Below are positions 9,692-19,067 of a stretch of 64,000 nucleotides of DNA, piece by piece. The translations under genes and the position numbers were made by a program. The stretch is from positions 1,860,001 to 1,924,000 of the forward strand of contig NZ_CP008849.1 of NCBI RefSeq assembly GCF_000730385.1. Reading direction: 5' to 3'. A model generated the notes under the pieces. It was not told the origin of the DNA, did no database searches, and saw nothing but the letters and a program-made list of their open reading frames with translations. How positions within the stretch are numbered: position 1 is the stretch's first letter; the number at the start of each line of letters is the position of its first letter. The stretch comes from Alteromonas australica. GTDB lineage: Bacteria > Pseudomonadota > Gammaproteobacteria > Enterobacterales > Alteromonadaceae.

Positions 9692-10462
9692 CTACTTCAC
9701 GTCAGGCAATTGTGCGACAAGTTCATTTAATCCGGAAACCACGGTGTCTGGCTTTAACGCAAGAGGATAAAGCACTTTACCGGGGCGAGCGATAAATGCA
9801 GCTTGCCAACCCGCTTGTTTTGCGCCCGCAATATCCCAACCGTGAGCGGCGACTAACATGGCGTCTTCGGGTTTAATTTGCATTTGTTCAGCTGCCCATG
9901 CATACGCGCGCAAGTCAGGTTTGTACAAATTAATGTCCTCTACACTTAAACGTTTATCAAAATAGGACAGTAAGTCGGCATTCTTGAATTGGGTATAAAC
10001 CCCTTTGTTCGACGAGTTAGTTAAACTTACCAAAGTGTAGCCTTTCGCTTTCAGTGCTTTAAGCCCTTCAACCACATCACCGTGAGGAGGAAGGCTTCTC
10101 AGTGGCGTGACTATTGCCTTTTTGGCGTCTTCTTTTGATAGCGTTATACCTTCTATTTCTGCCACCATAAGTAAAGACGCTACGCCAATTTCACCAAAGG
10201 TATGAAACCGTTGAGTTGTAGAGTCAACCAACGAGTGATGCAACATAGTAGAAAACCATAGTGGTAGTAAATCATTGCGTCCGCCTAACGCTTCGCCCAC
10301 AGAACTGCGCATGGCAGTTAAGTCTAGTAGGGTTTCATTGACGTCGAAAAATATCACTTTGGGGGCAGGGAGCATGTCAGCAGAAGCGGCATGGGTTTCA
10401 TGATTATGCGCTAGGGAGGGGAGTGAAACTAAACAGCAAAGTATAAGCAGCAACCGTTTCAT
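9692..10462 (-). CDS. Exported HAD hydrolase, haloacid dehalogenase type II-like
   Basis: This 256-residue protein has an apparent Sec signal peptide (MKRLLLILCCLVSLPSLA, cut before HNHETHA) ahead of a HAD domain of the L-2-haloacid dehalogenase type. Motif I is FFDVNETLLDL with nucleophile Asp near residue 40. Motif II is SLTNSSNKG, motif III lies in LYKPDLRAYAWA, and motif IV is VAAHGWDIAGAKQAG. Family members hydrolyse 2-haloacids to hydroxyacids or act on phosphates. Such enzymes are normally cytoplasmic, so a periplasmic copy is unusual. The mature N terminus is His-rich (HNHETHA). A palindrome resembling a TetR-family operator lies 20 bases upstream of the start. Confidence 0.8.
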   Translation of the reverse strand: MKRLLLILCCLVSLPSLAHNHETHAASADMLPAPKVIFFDVNETLLDLTAMRSSVGEALGGRNDLLPLWFSTMLHHSLVDSTTQRFHTFGEIGVASLLMVAEIEGITLSKEDAKKAIVTPLRSLPPHGDVVEGLKALKAKGYTLVSLTNSSNKGVYTQFKNADLLSYFDKRLSVEDINLYKPDLRAYAWAAEQMQIKPEDAMLVAAHGWDIAGAKQAGWQAAFIARPGKVLYPLALKPDTVVSGLNELVAQLPDVK

Positions 10463-10481
10463 AAAAAACCTATCGTGTAGT

Positions 10482-10497
10482 TTGAACGAGTGTTCAA
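10482..10497. promoter_or_regulatory. TetR-type palindrome upstream of the exported HAD gene
   Basis: TTGAAC-gagt-GTTCAA is a perfect 6-4-6 dyad, 20 bases ahead of the start codon at 10462. The GAAC-N4-GTTC form is common for TetR/AcrR operators. The regulator is not in the window. Confidence 0.5.
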
Positions 10498-10569
10498 TTT
10501 AGGTGGCTTTGGTTTACCTGCCAACTCACCCTCGTTCAATCGACATACTGGTACGACGAACTGCTGTGG

Positions 10570-11607
10570 TTATCCCAGCGCGTTCAGTGCAAGTTGTGTT
10601 TGCTTGGTTAACTCCGCATTTATTTTCCAATGATCTGGTGACCATCCGGCTAAAAAACGATGGAAATCTGCGCAGGCAAAGGGGTAGAGGCTTCGCCATT
10701 CTTGTAATATTTCATTAATTTCACGATCAGAATGCCTCTTTATAGTCACCTTATTATTGAGTGCTTGTTTCAGGGCTTGTAAATACACCTCTAGTAAGTC
10801 TTGGTTGTGGGCAAGTTGATCAGATTCACTTAATGCACTTCCTAAAAAATAGGCGACGTCCTTTACCCCAACGCCATGGCCCGTATATTGAAAATCGATA
10901 GCGGCGCAGTGCGATAAGTGACTGGTGAAGCAAAAGTTAGCGACTTTGGCATCACCATGCAGCACGGTATGGTATTTTGCCTTATTCAGGCGGGTAGATA
11001 GGCCATGAGCTGCATCTTTAAGGGGGCTCGCCTTCATGGCGTTAAATTCATCTAGCCGTGTGCCAAGGTGCCAATAAGTCCCTTCTTGCCATAGGTTTTT
11101 ATCGCTAACCCCCATAAACTGCCCATGAAATGCCGCCAACCATTTAAGTACAACAACGGCATCATCGGGCGATAATTCCATGGTGGTTTTCTCATAGCCA
11201 AGATTTGCAAGATCCTCCATCACAATAAGCGTGTCGTTTGAGTGTTGTTCCTCTTGGTTTTGCCCGGCAGGCGAGGGGAGAAGCGCAATGGTCTTTGGGG
11301 TTTTGCAATCTTGCGTTGTGAAGGGTTGAAGGTGAGTGTAAAAGTAGGCTTCTACCTTGAATGAGCGACATTTTCGTTTAAAGCTGGTATTGCCGCTCCA
11401 GCCTTTAGGATGATGGCTACCCAGCCTAGGTTGTGCACATTTGGCTACCACACGTTTTGTCGCACTTGTTCCGACAGGGGATAAGGTGGCTCTAAAACAA
11501 GCTCCTTGCTCACTCCAAAGTGGTTGTATAAGCGTGGCGTGTTTAACTTCACATTGGGTAGCCTGTGCGAGCCACTTTATAAATTCAGAGTTAACTTCAT
11601 CAACCAT
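10570..11607 (-). CDS. CHK/ecdysteroid-kinase-like phosphotransferase
   Basis: This 345-residue protein has the protein-kinase-like fold of the APH/choline kinase group. The catalytic loop reads TVLHGDAKVANFCF (Brenner-type HxD with the Asn five residues on). The metal-binding Asp is in CAAIDFQYTGHGVGVKDVAYFLG. LIVMEDLA in the N lobe matches the hinge segment of the group. The DFQYTGxGxGxxDVAYFL pattern is typical of the EcKinase-like/DUF1679 branch. Substrate unknown; small hydroxylated molecules are usual. It lies 107 bases upstream of the exported HAD gene on the same strand, but the palindrome between them suggests separate control. Confidence 0.7.
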   Translation of the reverse strand: MVDEVNSEFIKWLAQATQCEVKHATLIQPLWSEQGACFRATLSPVGTSATKRVVAKCAQPRLGSHHPKGWSGNTSFKRKCRSFKVEAYFYTHLQPFTTQDCKTPKTIALLPSPAGQNQEEQHSNDTLIVMEDLANLGYEKTTMELSPDDAVVVLKWLAAFHGQFMGVSDKNLWQEGTYWHLGTRLDEFNAMKASPLKDAAHGLSTRLNKAKYHTVLHGDAKVANFCFTSHLSHCAAIDFQYTGHGVGVKDVAYFLGSALSESDQLAHNQDLLEVYLQALKQALNNKVTIKRHSDREINEILQEWRSLYPFACADFHRFLAGWSPDHWKINAELTKQTQLALNALG

Positions 11608-11686
11608 TTTATCATCAGCCTTATTCTTTAAAGCGCCTTACTGATACCCGCAAGAGGGCTAGCAATGGTGTTAAGAAAGAAGTGAC

Positions 11687-11713
11687 AAAAAAGCCGCTGA
11701 TTAAGCGGCTTTT
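11687..11713 (-). terminator. Intrinsic terminator of rne
   Basis: AGCCGCT pairs with AGCGGCT around a short loop, with A-rich and T-rich flanks. On the minus strand the stem is followed by six T, directly downstream of the rne stop codon. Confidence 0.85.
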
Positions 11714-11750
11714 GTCTTTATTTCACTTTGCCAAAGAATGGCCAGCGGAA

Positions 11751-14700
11751 TTAGCTGTTAGCGGCTTGAGACTCAGTCTCTTCGTCACTTTCAGCTGCCG
11801 ACTCAACATGTTGAGAGGCTACGTCTACGCTTGCCGGCAACGTGGTAGGGGCAGAAGCCTTTCCAACAACATCACGCATTAGCGCTTGTTTGCCACATAC
11901 CGTGATGGCAGGACGTGTATCATCTGCTTTTGCCACTAGTGCCACATCAGTAAATGCATCATCAACCGAAGCCGGTAATGTCATAGGGTGAGATGCCCTA
12001 CGTTTACCTAAGCTACTTGCCGCCAAACTCGTGTTGATAACCGATGTCTTCACCGACTTAGGGGTTACCGGCTTTTCGTCGGCAACGTCAGCATCACTGC
12101 TTTGAGCTTTTTCTTCCACAACCACCTCTGGGGCCACATCAGCACTGCTTTCTTGCGCGCTTGGTGCTTCAGCGCTATCGCCATCGTGATTCAAATCTAT
12201 TTCAACTTGCTTAGGTGGCGTTGCTTGCGCTTCTACAGGCACTTTAACCCGAGGCTTCGCTGGCTTAGCATTGGCATCAGCATCTGGAGAAGTAAGATCG
12301 AACTGAAGTTCGTCTTGCACAACATCAGCGGCTTCTTCGCTTGCAGGCTCTAGCAAACCGGGCTTATCTGCTTGCGTCGAGTCTTCTTCACTTGGCGCTT
12401 GGCTTACGTCTTTCGCTGGCGACGTAGCTTCTGCTGGCGTTTCAGCGGCTTGAGGTTGCGCTTCGCTTTGTTCATTGCTTGGCGTAGACTCAACAGCGAC
12501 TTGCGGCTCAACAGGCGCGTCTGTTTCTGAAGACTGGACCTCTGATTCTAACTTACCGGGCATTGCTGCTTGGGTTTGCGCGGTATCGTTAGACTCTACA
12601 TTGGCGCCGTCTTCTGATGCGTTTTGCGCATCCTTCTTACGACGTTGTCCTGCTGCACGAACATGACGAGGTGAACGACGTGAGCGGCCTCTGCCTTCTC
12701 GTTTCTGACCATTTTCATCCTGAGTCTGGTTAGCATTTTCGTCTTGTGTGCTAGGTGTAGAAGGCGTTACCTCTTCTTGCGCCTTAGATTCAATAACGTC
12801 GGTCTCATCTATTTTCGGCTTCTTAGGCGCTTGAGTCTGTTCTTGCTTAGGGGTTGACTCATTCGCTTTTGGCTTGGTTGTTTTAGGCGCTTTTTCGTTG
12901 CCTTCCTCAGCCGCCATTGCTTTCACAGGCTTCGCTTTAGCGGGCACCTTGTTCTTAGCTTGAACTTGAGTATCTTCGTCTTTATTCACTCGAACACTGC
13001 GGCGTGTATCACGACGCTTACGACGTTCAGCAACTTCACGCTTTTTCTGCGCTTGCGGTTCTTGGCTGTTGTCTTGGCTTTGTGCTTTATCTACCGGCTT
13101 AGTGGTCTGTTGCTCATCACGGGGCTGCTGCGCCTTACGCGGTTTGCGATTGCGGTTGTTACGTTTTTCGTCTTGATCTTGACGTGGCTTACGTTGTTCC
13201 TGATCACCACCTTCTTTGTTTTGTGGTTGCTGACCATGACGACGGTTATTTTTCCGAGGCTTACGACGTCTGTCATCGTTATTACGCTGACGTGACTGGT
13301 GCCCTTTGCTTGCCGGTTTTTGCTGTTCCTTGGTTTCTTTCTCTTTGCTTTCTTCGCTACCAAAGAGGTCGCTTAACCATTTACCAATACGAGAGAACAA
13401 AGAAGGTACATCTGCAGGCTTCGATGGTGCCTCTTTAGGCGCAACAACAGGTGCCGCGGTGGGGGCAACTAAACCTTTAAGGGCAGGCTCTTCTCGTTTA
13501 ACTGGGGCGGCTGTTGTGGTCTCTGTTTCTGCTTCTACCGCAGGCATAAGATCAACTTCGTAGCTCGCTTCTGACACCACGTCATCAGGGCGACGGCGCT
13601 GAACTTGATAGTGTGGCGTGTCTAGATTTGCGTTAGGGATAAGTAATAAATCTACACCGTGGCGCTTCTCTAGTAACTGGATAGACTTACGCTTTTCGTT
13701 TAGCAGGTACGTGGCAACAGGGACCGGAAGCTGCGCTTCAATTTGCCCCGTGTTTTCTTTGATGCTTTCTTCTTCAAGAATACGTAGGATAGAAAGCGCA
13801 AGAGATTCAGTACCACGAATAGTGCCGTGACCTGAGCAACGAGGACACACATGGTGTGCCGACTCGCCCAATGAAGGACGTAAGCGTTGGCGTGACATTT
13901 CTAATAAGCCAAAGCGAGAGATACGGCCTAATTGAACACGAGCACGGTCACTTCGTACTGCATCTTTCATCCGGTTCTCAACTTCACGCTGGTGTCTTAC
14001 CGGTGTCATATCGATAAAGTCGATAACCACCAAGCCACCTAAATCACGTAGGCGTAGCTGACGTGCAATTTCGTCTGCTGCTTCTAAGTTGGTATTCAGC
14101 GCAGTTTCTTCAATATCTCCGCCTTTTGTGGCGCGGGCAGAGTTGATATCAATTGAGGTGAGTGCTTCGGTAGGATCAATAACAATTGAGCCACCTGACG
14201 GTAAGCGAACTTCACGTTGAAATGCCGATTCTATTTGGCTTTCAATTTGGTAGTGACTGAACAATGGAACTTCGCCACGGTAAAGTTTTACGCGGTTTGC
14301 GAAGTCAGGACGTACCAATTGAATGTGCTGTAATGCTTGTTCATATATGCTGGTTTTGTCGATAAGGATTTCGCCAATGTCGCGACGTAAGTAGTCACGA
14401 ATAGCACGGACAATAACATTACTTTCTTGGTGAATAAGGAAGGGAGCTTCACGCTCAGCTGCCACACCAGAAATGGCATCCCAGTGCTTCAATAGCACTT
14501 TAAGATCCCACTCAAGTTCTTCAAAAGACTTGCCTACACCCGCAGTACGAACGATTAAGCCCATGCCATCAGGAAGATCAAGTTTGCTTAATGATTCTTT
14601 AAGCTCTGTACGCTCATCACCTTCGATACGACGAGAAATACCGCCTGCTCTCGGGTTATTTGGCATTAATACTAGGTAGCTGCCCGCTAACGACAAGAAG

Positions 14701-15053
14701 GTGGTTAATGCAGCCCCTTTCTGGCCACGTTCTTCTTTGTCAATTTGGACAATAACTTCTTGGCCTTCTTTGATAACGTCCTTGATGTTAGGACGACCTT
14801 CGAATCTGTAACCTTTAGGGAAGTAAGTGCGGGCAATTTCTTTGAGGGGGAGAAAGCCATGGCGCTCAGCACCATAATCAACAAAAGCGGCTTCTAAGCT
14901 AGGTTCTACGCGAGTAATTTTACCCTTGTAAATGTTGGCTTTTTTCTGCTCGTGTCCTGGGCTTTCAATATCTAAATCATACAAACGTTGCCCATCAACG
15001 AGGGCAACTCGCAACTCTTCTTGTTGAGTTGCATTAATTAACATTCTTTTCAT
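11751..15053 (-). CDS. rne: Ribonuclease E
   Basis: This 1100-residue endonuclease leads mRNA decay and stable RNA processing and scaffolds the degradosome at the inner membrane. The N-terminal half is nearly superposable on E. coli RNase [22 protein letters not shown], an S1 domain (about 35-120), the catalytic Asp in [16 protein letters not shown] and the second in [12 protein letters not shown], and the zinc link CPRCSGHG near residue 400. The C-terminal half is long, charged and low in complexity ([10 protein letters not shown] and similar), as expected of the disordered scaffold. Near its end [12 protein letters not shown] and [12 protein letters not shown] look like a doubled PNPase-binding type microdomain. 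The start at 15053 is chosen over the frame's first Met because it matches the family N terminus. Confidence 0.97.
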   Translation of the reverse strand: MKRMLINATQQEELRVALVDGQRLYDLDIESPGHEQKKANIYKGKITRVEPSLEAAFVDYGAERHGFLPLKEIARTYFPKGYRFEGRPNIKDVIKEGQEVIVQIDKEERGQKGAALTTFLSLAGSYLVLMPNNPRAGGISRRIEGDERTELKESLSKLDLPDGMGLIVRTAGVGKSFEELEWDLKVLLKHWDAISGVAAEREAPFLIHQESNVIVRAIRDYLRRDIGEILIDKTSIYEQALQHIQLVRPDFANRVKLYRGEVPLFSHYQIESQIESAFQREVRLPSGGSIVIDPTEALTSIDINSARATKGGDIEETALNTNLEAADEIARQLRLRDLGGLVVIDFIDMTPVRHQREVENRMKDAVRSDRARVQLGRISRFGLLEMSRQRLRPSLGESAHHVCPRCSGHGTIRGTESLALSILRILEEESIKENTGQIEAQLPVPVATYLLNEKRKSIQLLEKRHGVDLLLIPNANLDTPHYQVQRRRPDDVVSEASYEVDLMPAVEAETETTTAAPVKREEPALKGLVAPTAAPVVAPKEAPSKPADVPSLFSRIGKWLSDLFGSEESKEKETKEQQKPASKGHQSRQRNNDDRRRKPRKNNRRHGQQPQNKEGGDQEQRKPRQDQDEKRNNRNRKPRKAQQPRDEQQTTKPVDKAQSQDNSQEPQAQKKREVAERRKRRDTRRSVRVNKDEDTQVQAKNKVPAKAKPVKAMAAEEGNEKAPKTTKPKANESTPKQEQTQAPKKPKIDETDVIESKAQEEVTPSTPSTQDENANQTQDENGQKREGRGRSRRSPRHVRAAGQRRKKDAQNASEDGANVESNDTAQTQAAMPGKLESEVQSSETDAPVEPQVAVESTPSNEQSEAQPQAAETPAEATSPAKDVSQAPSEEDSTQADKPGLLEPASEEAADVVQDELQFDLTSPDADANAKPAKPRVKVPVEAQATPPKQVEIDLNHDGDSAEAPSAQESSADVAPEVVVEEKAQSSDADVADEKPVTPKSVKTSVINTSLAASSLGKRRASHPMTLPASVDDAFTDVALVAKADDTRPAITVCGKQALMRDVVGKASAPTTLPASVDVASQHVESAAESDEETESQAANS

Positions 15054-15789
15054 TGTATCTAACTCTGTTTTATACAGCCATTTAGACACAAAATTAAAGT
15101 GACATGTGCAAACCCTCACCGCGCAACCTCACGGCTGGACGGGGACTTTGTTGTAACGTCGCATTATCCTAAAACATGATCTTAAAACTTAACGCAATAA
15201 GCCTGTGCCGATTCATTTGGCTGGATTACAACTTATTGCGCATTGTCTGTTTTAAAGGATGTCGGGAGCGACACGCCCTTATTTCTTTCTTACAGGTAAA
15301 TAAGCAGCCTTTATGCGCACTGCTTATTTCGTCAATTCAATTCTGTTTGCTAAATGGCGAACTTATTATGTGCTCGCGAGTACTATCTGAATTATCTAAC
15401 GGCAGTGTAGTCGTTGCCTCTATAATTCGTTGTTTCGGTGTAAAACTGCCCTTCAAGGGGCTTATTCATCGAATAATGCAAACCGAAAACGAACAGTACT
15501 CCTTTATTCGCAGAGAGGAGTATTAGCGGTATTCTTAAACCGTATGGTGTGTCCAACCCTGCGAGATGTTATTTTTTATCAATTAATTACTGAATAAAAA
15601 ACACCCTTCATTATCGCACCAAAGGGCGTATTTACGCAAGGTTTGTAGGGAAATAAAGCATGATTAATTGCAAGCAACGCTAAATGTTCAACCATAAGCT
15701 AATTTTTTTGCAGGCAAATGGCGGATTTTTTTCATGCCATGGGTGTTTTATGTTCCAGAGACCTTTTGCAATGCGGTATACTCCCCCTC
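15054..15789. promoter_or_regulatory. rne leader and divergent rne/rluC control region
   Basis: This 736-base stretch lies between divergent rne and rluC. In E. coli the rne mRNA has a leader of about 360 bases whose hairpins let RNase E repress its own mRNA; the size here leaves room for a similar leader on the minus strand. I did not identify the promoters with confidence. A 116-codon frame at 15176-15526 (+) is not protein-like and is ignored. CCCTT (15604-15608) pairs with AAGGG (15622-15626), and on the minus strand the stem is followed by a T run, so a minus-strand transcript may end there. Confidence 0.5.
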
Positions 15790-16743
15790 ATGAAAGAACA
15801 GACTCCCCAAAAAGTACAATTTGTAACCGTAGACGCAGATGTGGCCGGCCAGCGAATTGACAATTTTCTGCGCACTCAACTTAAGGGTGTGCCCAAAAGC
15901 ATGATTTACCGAATTTTGCGTAAAGGCGAAGTTCGCGTGAATAAAGGTAGAATTAAACCCGAATACAAATTGGCTGACGGCGATGTGGTGCGGATCCCTC
16001 CGGTGAGGGTGTCTGAGGGTGCACCTGCGCCTTCGCCAAAATTAGATAAAATCGCCTCCCTTGAGAGCCATATTTTATTTGAAGATGATCGTATATTGGT
16101 TATGAATAAACCTTCTGGCATTGCGGTGCACGGTGGCAGCGGATTAAGCTTTGGTTTAATTGAAGGGTTAAGGGCATTGCGTCCTGATGCGAAGTTTATG
16201 GAACTCGTGCACCGCCTGGATAGGGAAACCTCAGGCTGTATTCTGATTGCGAAAAAGCGGTCGGCATTGCGACACATGCATGAACAATTACGTACCGGCA
16301 AAATGGATAAGCGCTATCAAGCCTTAGTCGCAGGGGAGTGGCCTTCAACACGGTTTAAAGTGAAAGCGCCTCTACGTAAAAATACACTACAATCAGGTGA
16401 GCGCATGGTGAGTGTGGGCGACGATGGCAAGCCTTCTGAAACCCGCTACCGCATTTTGCAGCAATTTGAAGGGGCTACCCTTGTTGAGGCGTCGCCGATT
16501 ACCGGGCGAACTCACCAAATCCGCGTGCATTGTTTACATGCGGGCCATCCCATTGGCGGCGATCCTAAATACGGCGATGCTGAATTTGATAACCAAATGC
16601 GTAAAATTGGCCTGAGCCGGTTATTTCTTCACGCGCACAGTATTTCTCTTATCCATCCTGGTACTGAGGAACGGGTGAAGTTTACTGCGCCATTGGATGC
16701 CACATTAAGCGCTACGTTAAATGCGCTTAGCAAGCATGCTTAA
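15790..16743 (+). CDS. rluC: 23S rRNA pseudouridine synthase RluC
   Basis: This 317-residue protein makes pseudouridine at 23S rRNA positions 955, 2504 and 2580 (E. coli numbering). An S4 RNA-binding domain comes first (QRIDNFLRTQLKGVPKSMIY, about 21-80). The catalytic domain has HRLDRETSG with Asp144, the same number as in E. coli. The GRTHQIRVH motif lies in the C-terminal half. The ATG at 15790 gives the E. coli-like N terminus (MKEQTPQKVQFVTVDAD). An earlier ATG-initiated extension from 15718 is not conserved in character. No clear Shine-Dalgarno sequence precedes 15790. The phosphatase gene follows 16 bases later and is probably cotranscribed. Confidence 0.96.
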   Translation: MKEQTPQKVQFVTVDADVAGQRIDNFLRTQLKGVPKSMIYRILRKGEVRVNKGRIKPEYKLADGDVVRIPPVRVSEGAPAPSPKLDKIASLESHILFEDDRILVMNKPSGIAVHGGSGLSFGLIEGLRALRPDAKFMELVHRLDRETSGCILIAKKRSALRHMHEQLRTGKMDKRYQALVAGEWPSTRFKVKAPLRKNTLQSGERMVSVGDDGKPSETRYRILQQFEGATLVEASPITGRTHQIRVHCLHAGHPIGGDPKYGDAEFDNQMRKIGLSRLFLHAHSISLIHPGTEERVKFTAPLDATLSATLNALSKHA

Positions 16744-16759
16744 TCACTCCTAAGGCCTG

Positions 16760-17446
16760 ATGTCGTTCATGAGAGAAAGTCGTTACAAACTCGTTATCTT
16801 TGATTGGGATGGCACGCTAATGGATTCCGCTGCCAAAATCATAAACTGTATGCAACTGGCCGCCGATCAATGCGGTGTTACCGTGCCTAGTGCTGAAGAG
16901 GTGGGGCATATCATAGGAATCAGCTTAAAGCCTGCCATCAAACAACTGTTTAATACCGATGATGAAGCTTTGGCCGAAAGGCTGGTCTTAGCCTATAAAG
17001 AGGCATTTGTGTCGCAAGATACCACCCCTTGCCCATTATTTGATGGGGTTGAATCTTTACTAGCATCGCTTAAAGAAAGCGGCGCAATTCTGGCTGTAGC
17101 CACAGGTAAAGCTCGCAGAGGGTTATCTCGTGCTTGGCAGCAAACCAATACAGGGCACTATTTTACCACTTCACGGTGTGCTGATGATGCTGAGTCTAAA
17201 CCGTCACCCGATATGCTGCTGCAAATTCTTGATGAACTCGATATTCAAGCCAGCGATGCGGTGATGATTGGCGATACAACCTATGACATGCAAATGGCAA
17301 AGTCCATTGGCATGGACAGGATAGGCGTGTCTTACGGTGTCCATGCTCAGGTTCATTTAGAAGCACTGCAGCCTAAAGCTGTTGTGCATTCTGTAAGCGA
17401 ACTACAGCCGCTATTACTGACAAGCCCAGCGTTGTTGAGTTGCTAA
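16760..17446 (+). CDS. HAD-family phosphatase, Gph-like
   Basis: This 228-residue HAD subfamily IA hydrolase has motif I VIFDWDGTLMDS, motif II AVATGKARRG, the Lys in ESKPSPDML (motif III) and motif IV MIGDTTYDMQMAKSIG. The helical cap lies between motifs I and II. Phosphoglycolate phosphatase is the usual annotation for this type next to rluC, but the substrate is not certain. The ATG at 16760 follows TAAGG at short distance; MRESRYK at 16769 is the alternative. The 3' end overlaps the convergent maf gene by 33 bases. Confidence 0.88.
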   Translation: MSFMRESRYKLVIFDWDGTLMDSAAKIINCMQLAADQCGVTVPSAEEVGHIIGISLKPAIKQLFNTDDEALAERLVLAYKEAFVSQDTTPCPLFDGVESLLASLKESGAILAVATGKARRGLSRAWQQTNTGHYFTTSRCADDAESKPSPDMLLQILDELDIQASDAVMIGDTTYDMQMAKSIGMDRIGVSYGVHAQVHLEALQPKAVVHSVSELQPLLLTSPALLSC

Positions 17447-18091
17447 GTCGAGCAAGTCAATATTAAAGTGTCTATCTAGCATATTGTGAAGCAACATGGT
17501 GGGTAGGCCAATGAGCGTATTGGGGTCGCGACTGGTAATACGCTCAAAGAGTAAAACACCCATCCCCTCACATTTGAAGCTACCTGCACAATCGAGGGGT
17601 TGTTCGGCATCAATATAGGCTTGTAGTTGGGCTTGACTATGGCGGCGAAAGAAAACGCATGTTTCTTCTACCCGGGTGACACAAGTTTCTTCTTTATCTT
17701 TGGTACTTTGTTTGGCCGTCCCATCACCAAAGTGTTGGCACAAACTTAACGCTGTATAAAAAGAAACGGTTTTTCCTTGGCAGAGGGTAAGTTGTGCAAG
17801 GGCATTTTCAACCGTATGCGGTTTACCCAGTATTTTTTTACCGTCCCCGGTATCAACGAGGGCAACCTGGTCGCTGCCAATAATGATTTTGTTTGGGTTT
17901 AGCCTCGCCACTTTTTTCGCTTTTTCCGCAGCAAGTCGTTTTGCTAGATTTATGGGGGATTCACCATCTTCGGGGGTTTCATCAATATCCGGTGCGCAGG
18001 TTTCTACGTGAATACCGATATTCGCGAGTAGTTGCTTGCGGTAGGCGGAAGAAGATGCAAGCACAAGTTGTGGCATATTTGATTGAGTCAT
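17414..18091 (-). CDS. Maf-family nucleoside triphosphate pyrophosphatase (YceF type)
   Basis: This 225-residue Maf/HAM1-fold protein has the N-terminal signature LVLASSSAYRKQLL, the catalytic-base region GSDQVALVD, LGKPHTVENA, and AGSFKCEGMGVLLFE near the C terminus. It sits beside yceD-rpmF, as yceF does in E. coli, which supports the YceF subgroup reported to hydrolyse 7-methyl-GTP and related modified nucleotides. It carries an extra hydrophilic insert (FGDGTAKQSTKDKEETCVTR, about residues 121-140) relative to the roughly 195-residue E. coli protein. Its 3' end overlaps the convergent phosphatase gene. Confidence 0.88.
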   Translation of the reverse strand: MTQSNMPQLVLASSSAYRKQLLANIGIHVETCAPDIDETPEDGESPINLAKRLAAEKAKKVARLNPNKIIIGSDQVALVDTGDGKKILGKPHTVENALAQLTLCQGKTVSFYTALSLCQHFGDGTAKQSTKDKEETCVTRVEETCVFFRRHSQAQLQAYIDAEQPLDCAGSFKCEGMGVLLFERITSRDPNTLIGLPTMLLHNMLDRHFNIDLLDLATQQRWACQ

Positions 18092-18344
18092 ACTACGGCC
18101 TCACTGTAACCAAGTCATACTGATACACAAATGTACGAAAACAAATAGGTTCGAGCCGAAGCCCTACATTTATTGTAGAACATTTTTCGCCAACGAAAGT
18201 ATAATTATGACATTGGGTGCCAGGTTGAGTAGGGTAAGGTTTGAATACGATTAGAAATGGCACTTGCGAAAGGGGCGTTTTATCGACAGTAAAGCTGATA
18301 AAAGCTTTGACACTGCTTGGTTCACACTATATCATGCGCGCCCT

Positions 18345-18878
18345 ATGCAGAAAGTGAAACTCCCTCATTCGGTTGAACCGACTAAAAGTGCTATGAAACG
18401 TTCCGATTATCGGGGCATCATGGCGTCTAAAGATATGGAACGATTGAGCGAGGCAGTTGTCCGATGCAGTGACGATGTGGATGTTGAGGTACAGTTCGAA
18501 AAAGACGCGCAGGGTCTTACTATATTTCACGGCCACTTAGGCACGCAGGTAACACTTATCTGTCAAAGGTGTAATGGTGAACTTGACTACTCACTTGACG
18601 TGGACTTTTGTTTTACTCCAGTGCAGGGAGGAGAGCAAGAGAGTGAAGACATCATTCCCGAGGCTTACGAACCGGTAGAGGTCAACGACCACGGAGAAGT
18701 TAGTCTGCTTCAGATTTTTGAAGACGAGCTATTGTTATCTTTACCCATTGTGCCCCTTCATGCAGAGTCGGCGTGTGCAGTGAAACGAGATGATATGTCG
18801 TTCGGAAAGATTGAACCGGAACAAGAGCGAAAAAACCCTTTCGCGGTTTTGAAAGAACTTAAGCGAGACCAGGAGTAA
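18345..18878 (+). CDS. yceD: YceD/DUF177 23S rRNA accumulation protein
   Basis: This 177-residue protein aligns with E. coli YceD: MQKVKLPHSVEPTKSAMKRSDY at the start, CQRCNGEL in the middle, then PEAYEPVEVNDHGEVSLLQIFEDELLLSLPIVP, and KNPFAVLKELK at the end. YceD is needed for normal 23S rRNA levels and is almost always encoded next to rpmF. The ATG at 18345 matches the family start; the upstream in-frame start at 18264 does not. The rpmF start follows three bases after the stop codon, so the two are translated from one message. Confidence 0.95.
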   Translation: MQKVKLPHSVEPTKSAMKRSDYRGIMASKDMERLSEAVVRCSDDVDVEVQFEKDAQGLTIFHGHLGTQVTLICQRCNGELDYSLDVDFCFTPVQGGEQESEDIIPEAYEPVEVNDHGEVSLLQIFEDELLLSLPIVPLHAESACAVKRDDMSFGKIEPEQERKNPFAVLKELKRDQE

Positions 18879-18881
18879 GTT

Positions 18882-19052
18882 ATGGCAGTACAACAAAATC
18901 GTAAAACGCGTTCAAAGCGTGGTATGCGTCGTTCACACGATGCATTGACAGGCGCGACTTTGTCTGTCGATTCAACGTCGGGTGAAACACACCGTCGTCA
19001 CCACGTAACCGCTGACGGTTACTACAAAGGCAAAAAAGTAATCGGCGCTTAA
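18882..19052 (+). CDS. rpmF: 50S ribosomal protein L32
   Basis: This 56-residue protein reads [21 protein letters not shown] at its start and ends in [12 protein letters not shown], a standard L32. The Cys residues of zinc-binding L32 forms are absent, as in E. coli. It lies between yceD (3-base gap) and plsX (15-base gap) in the conserved order. AGGAG overlaps the end of yceD and serves as its ribosome site. Confidence 0.98.
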
Positions 19053-19067
19053 GTCGGCGACTACATT

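Noticed and set aside
12960-13295. Hydrophobic 111-codon frame opposite the rne tail
   Set aside because: It is a shadow of the charged low-complexity RNase E tail; the apparent membrane character comes from complementing Lys/Arg/Glu codons.
15176-15526. 116-codon + strand frame upstream of rluC
   Set aside because: It lies in the rne leader, has no protein-like composition or ribosome site, and resembles no family I know.
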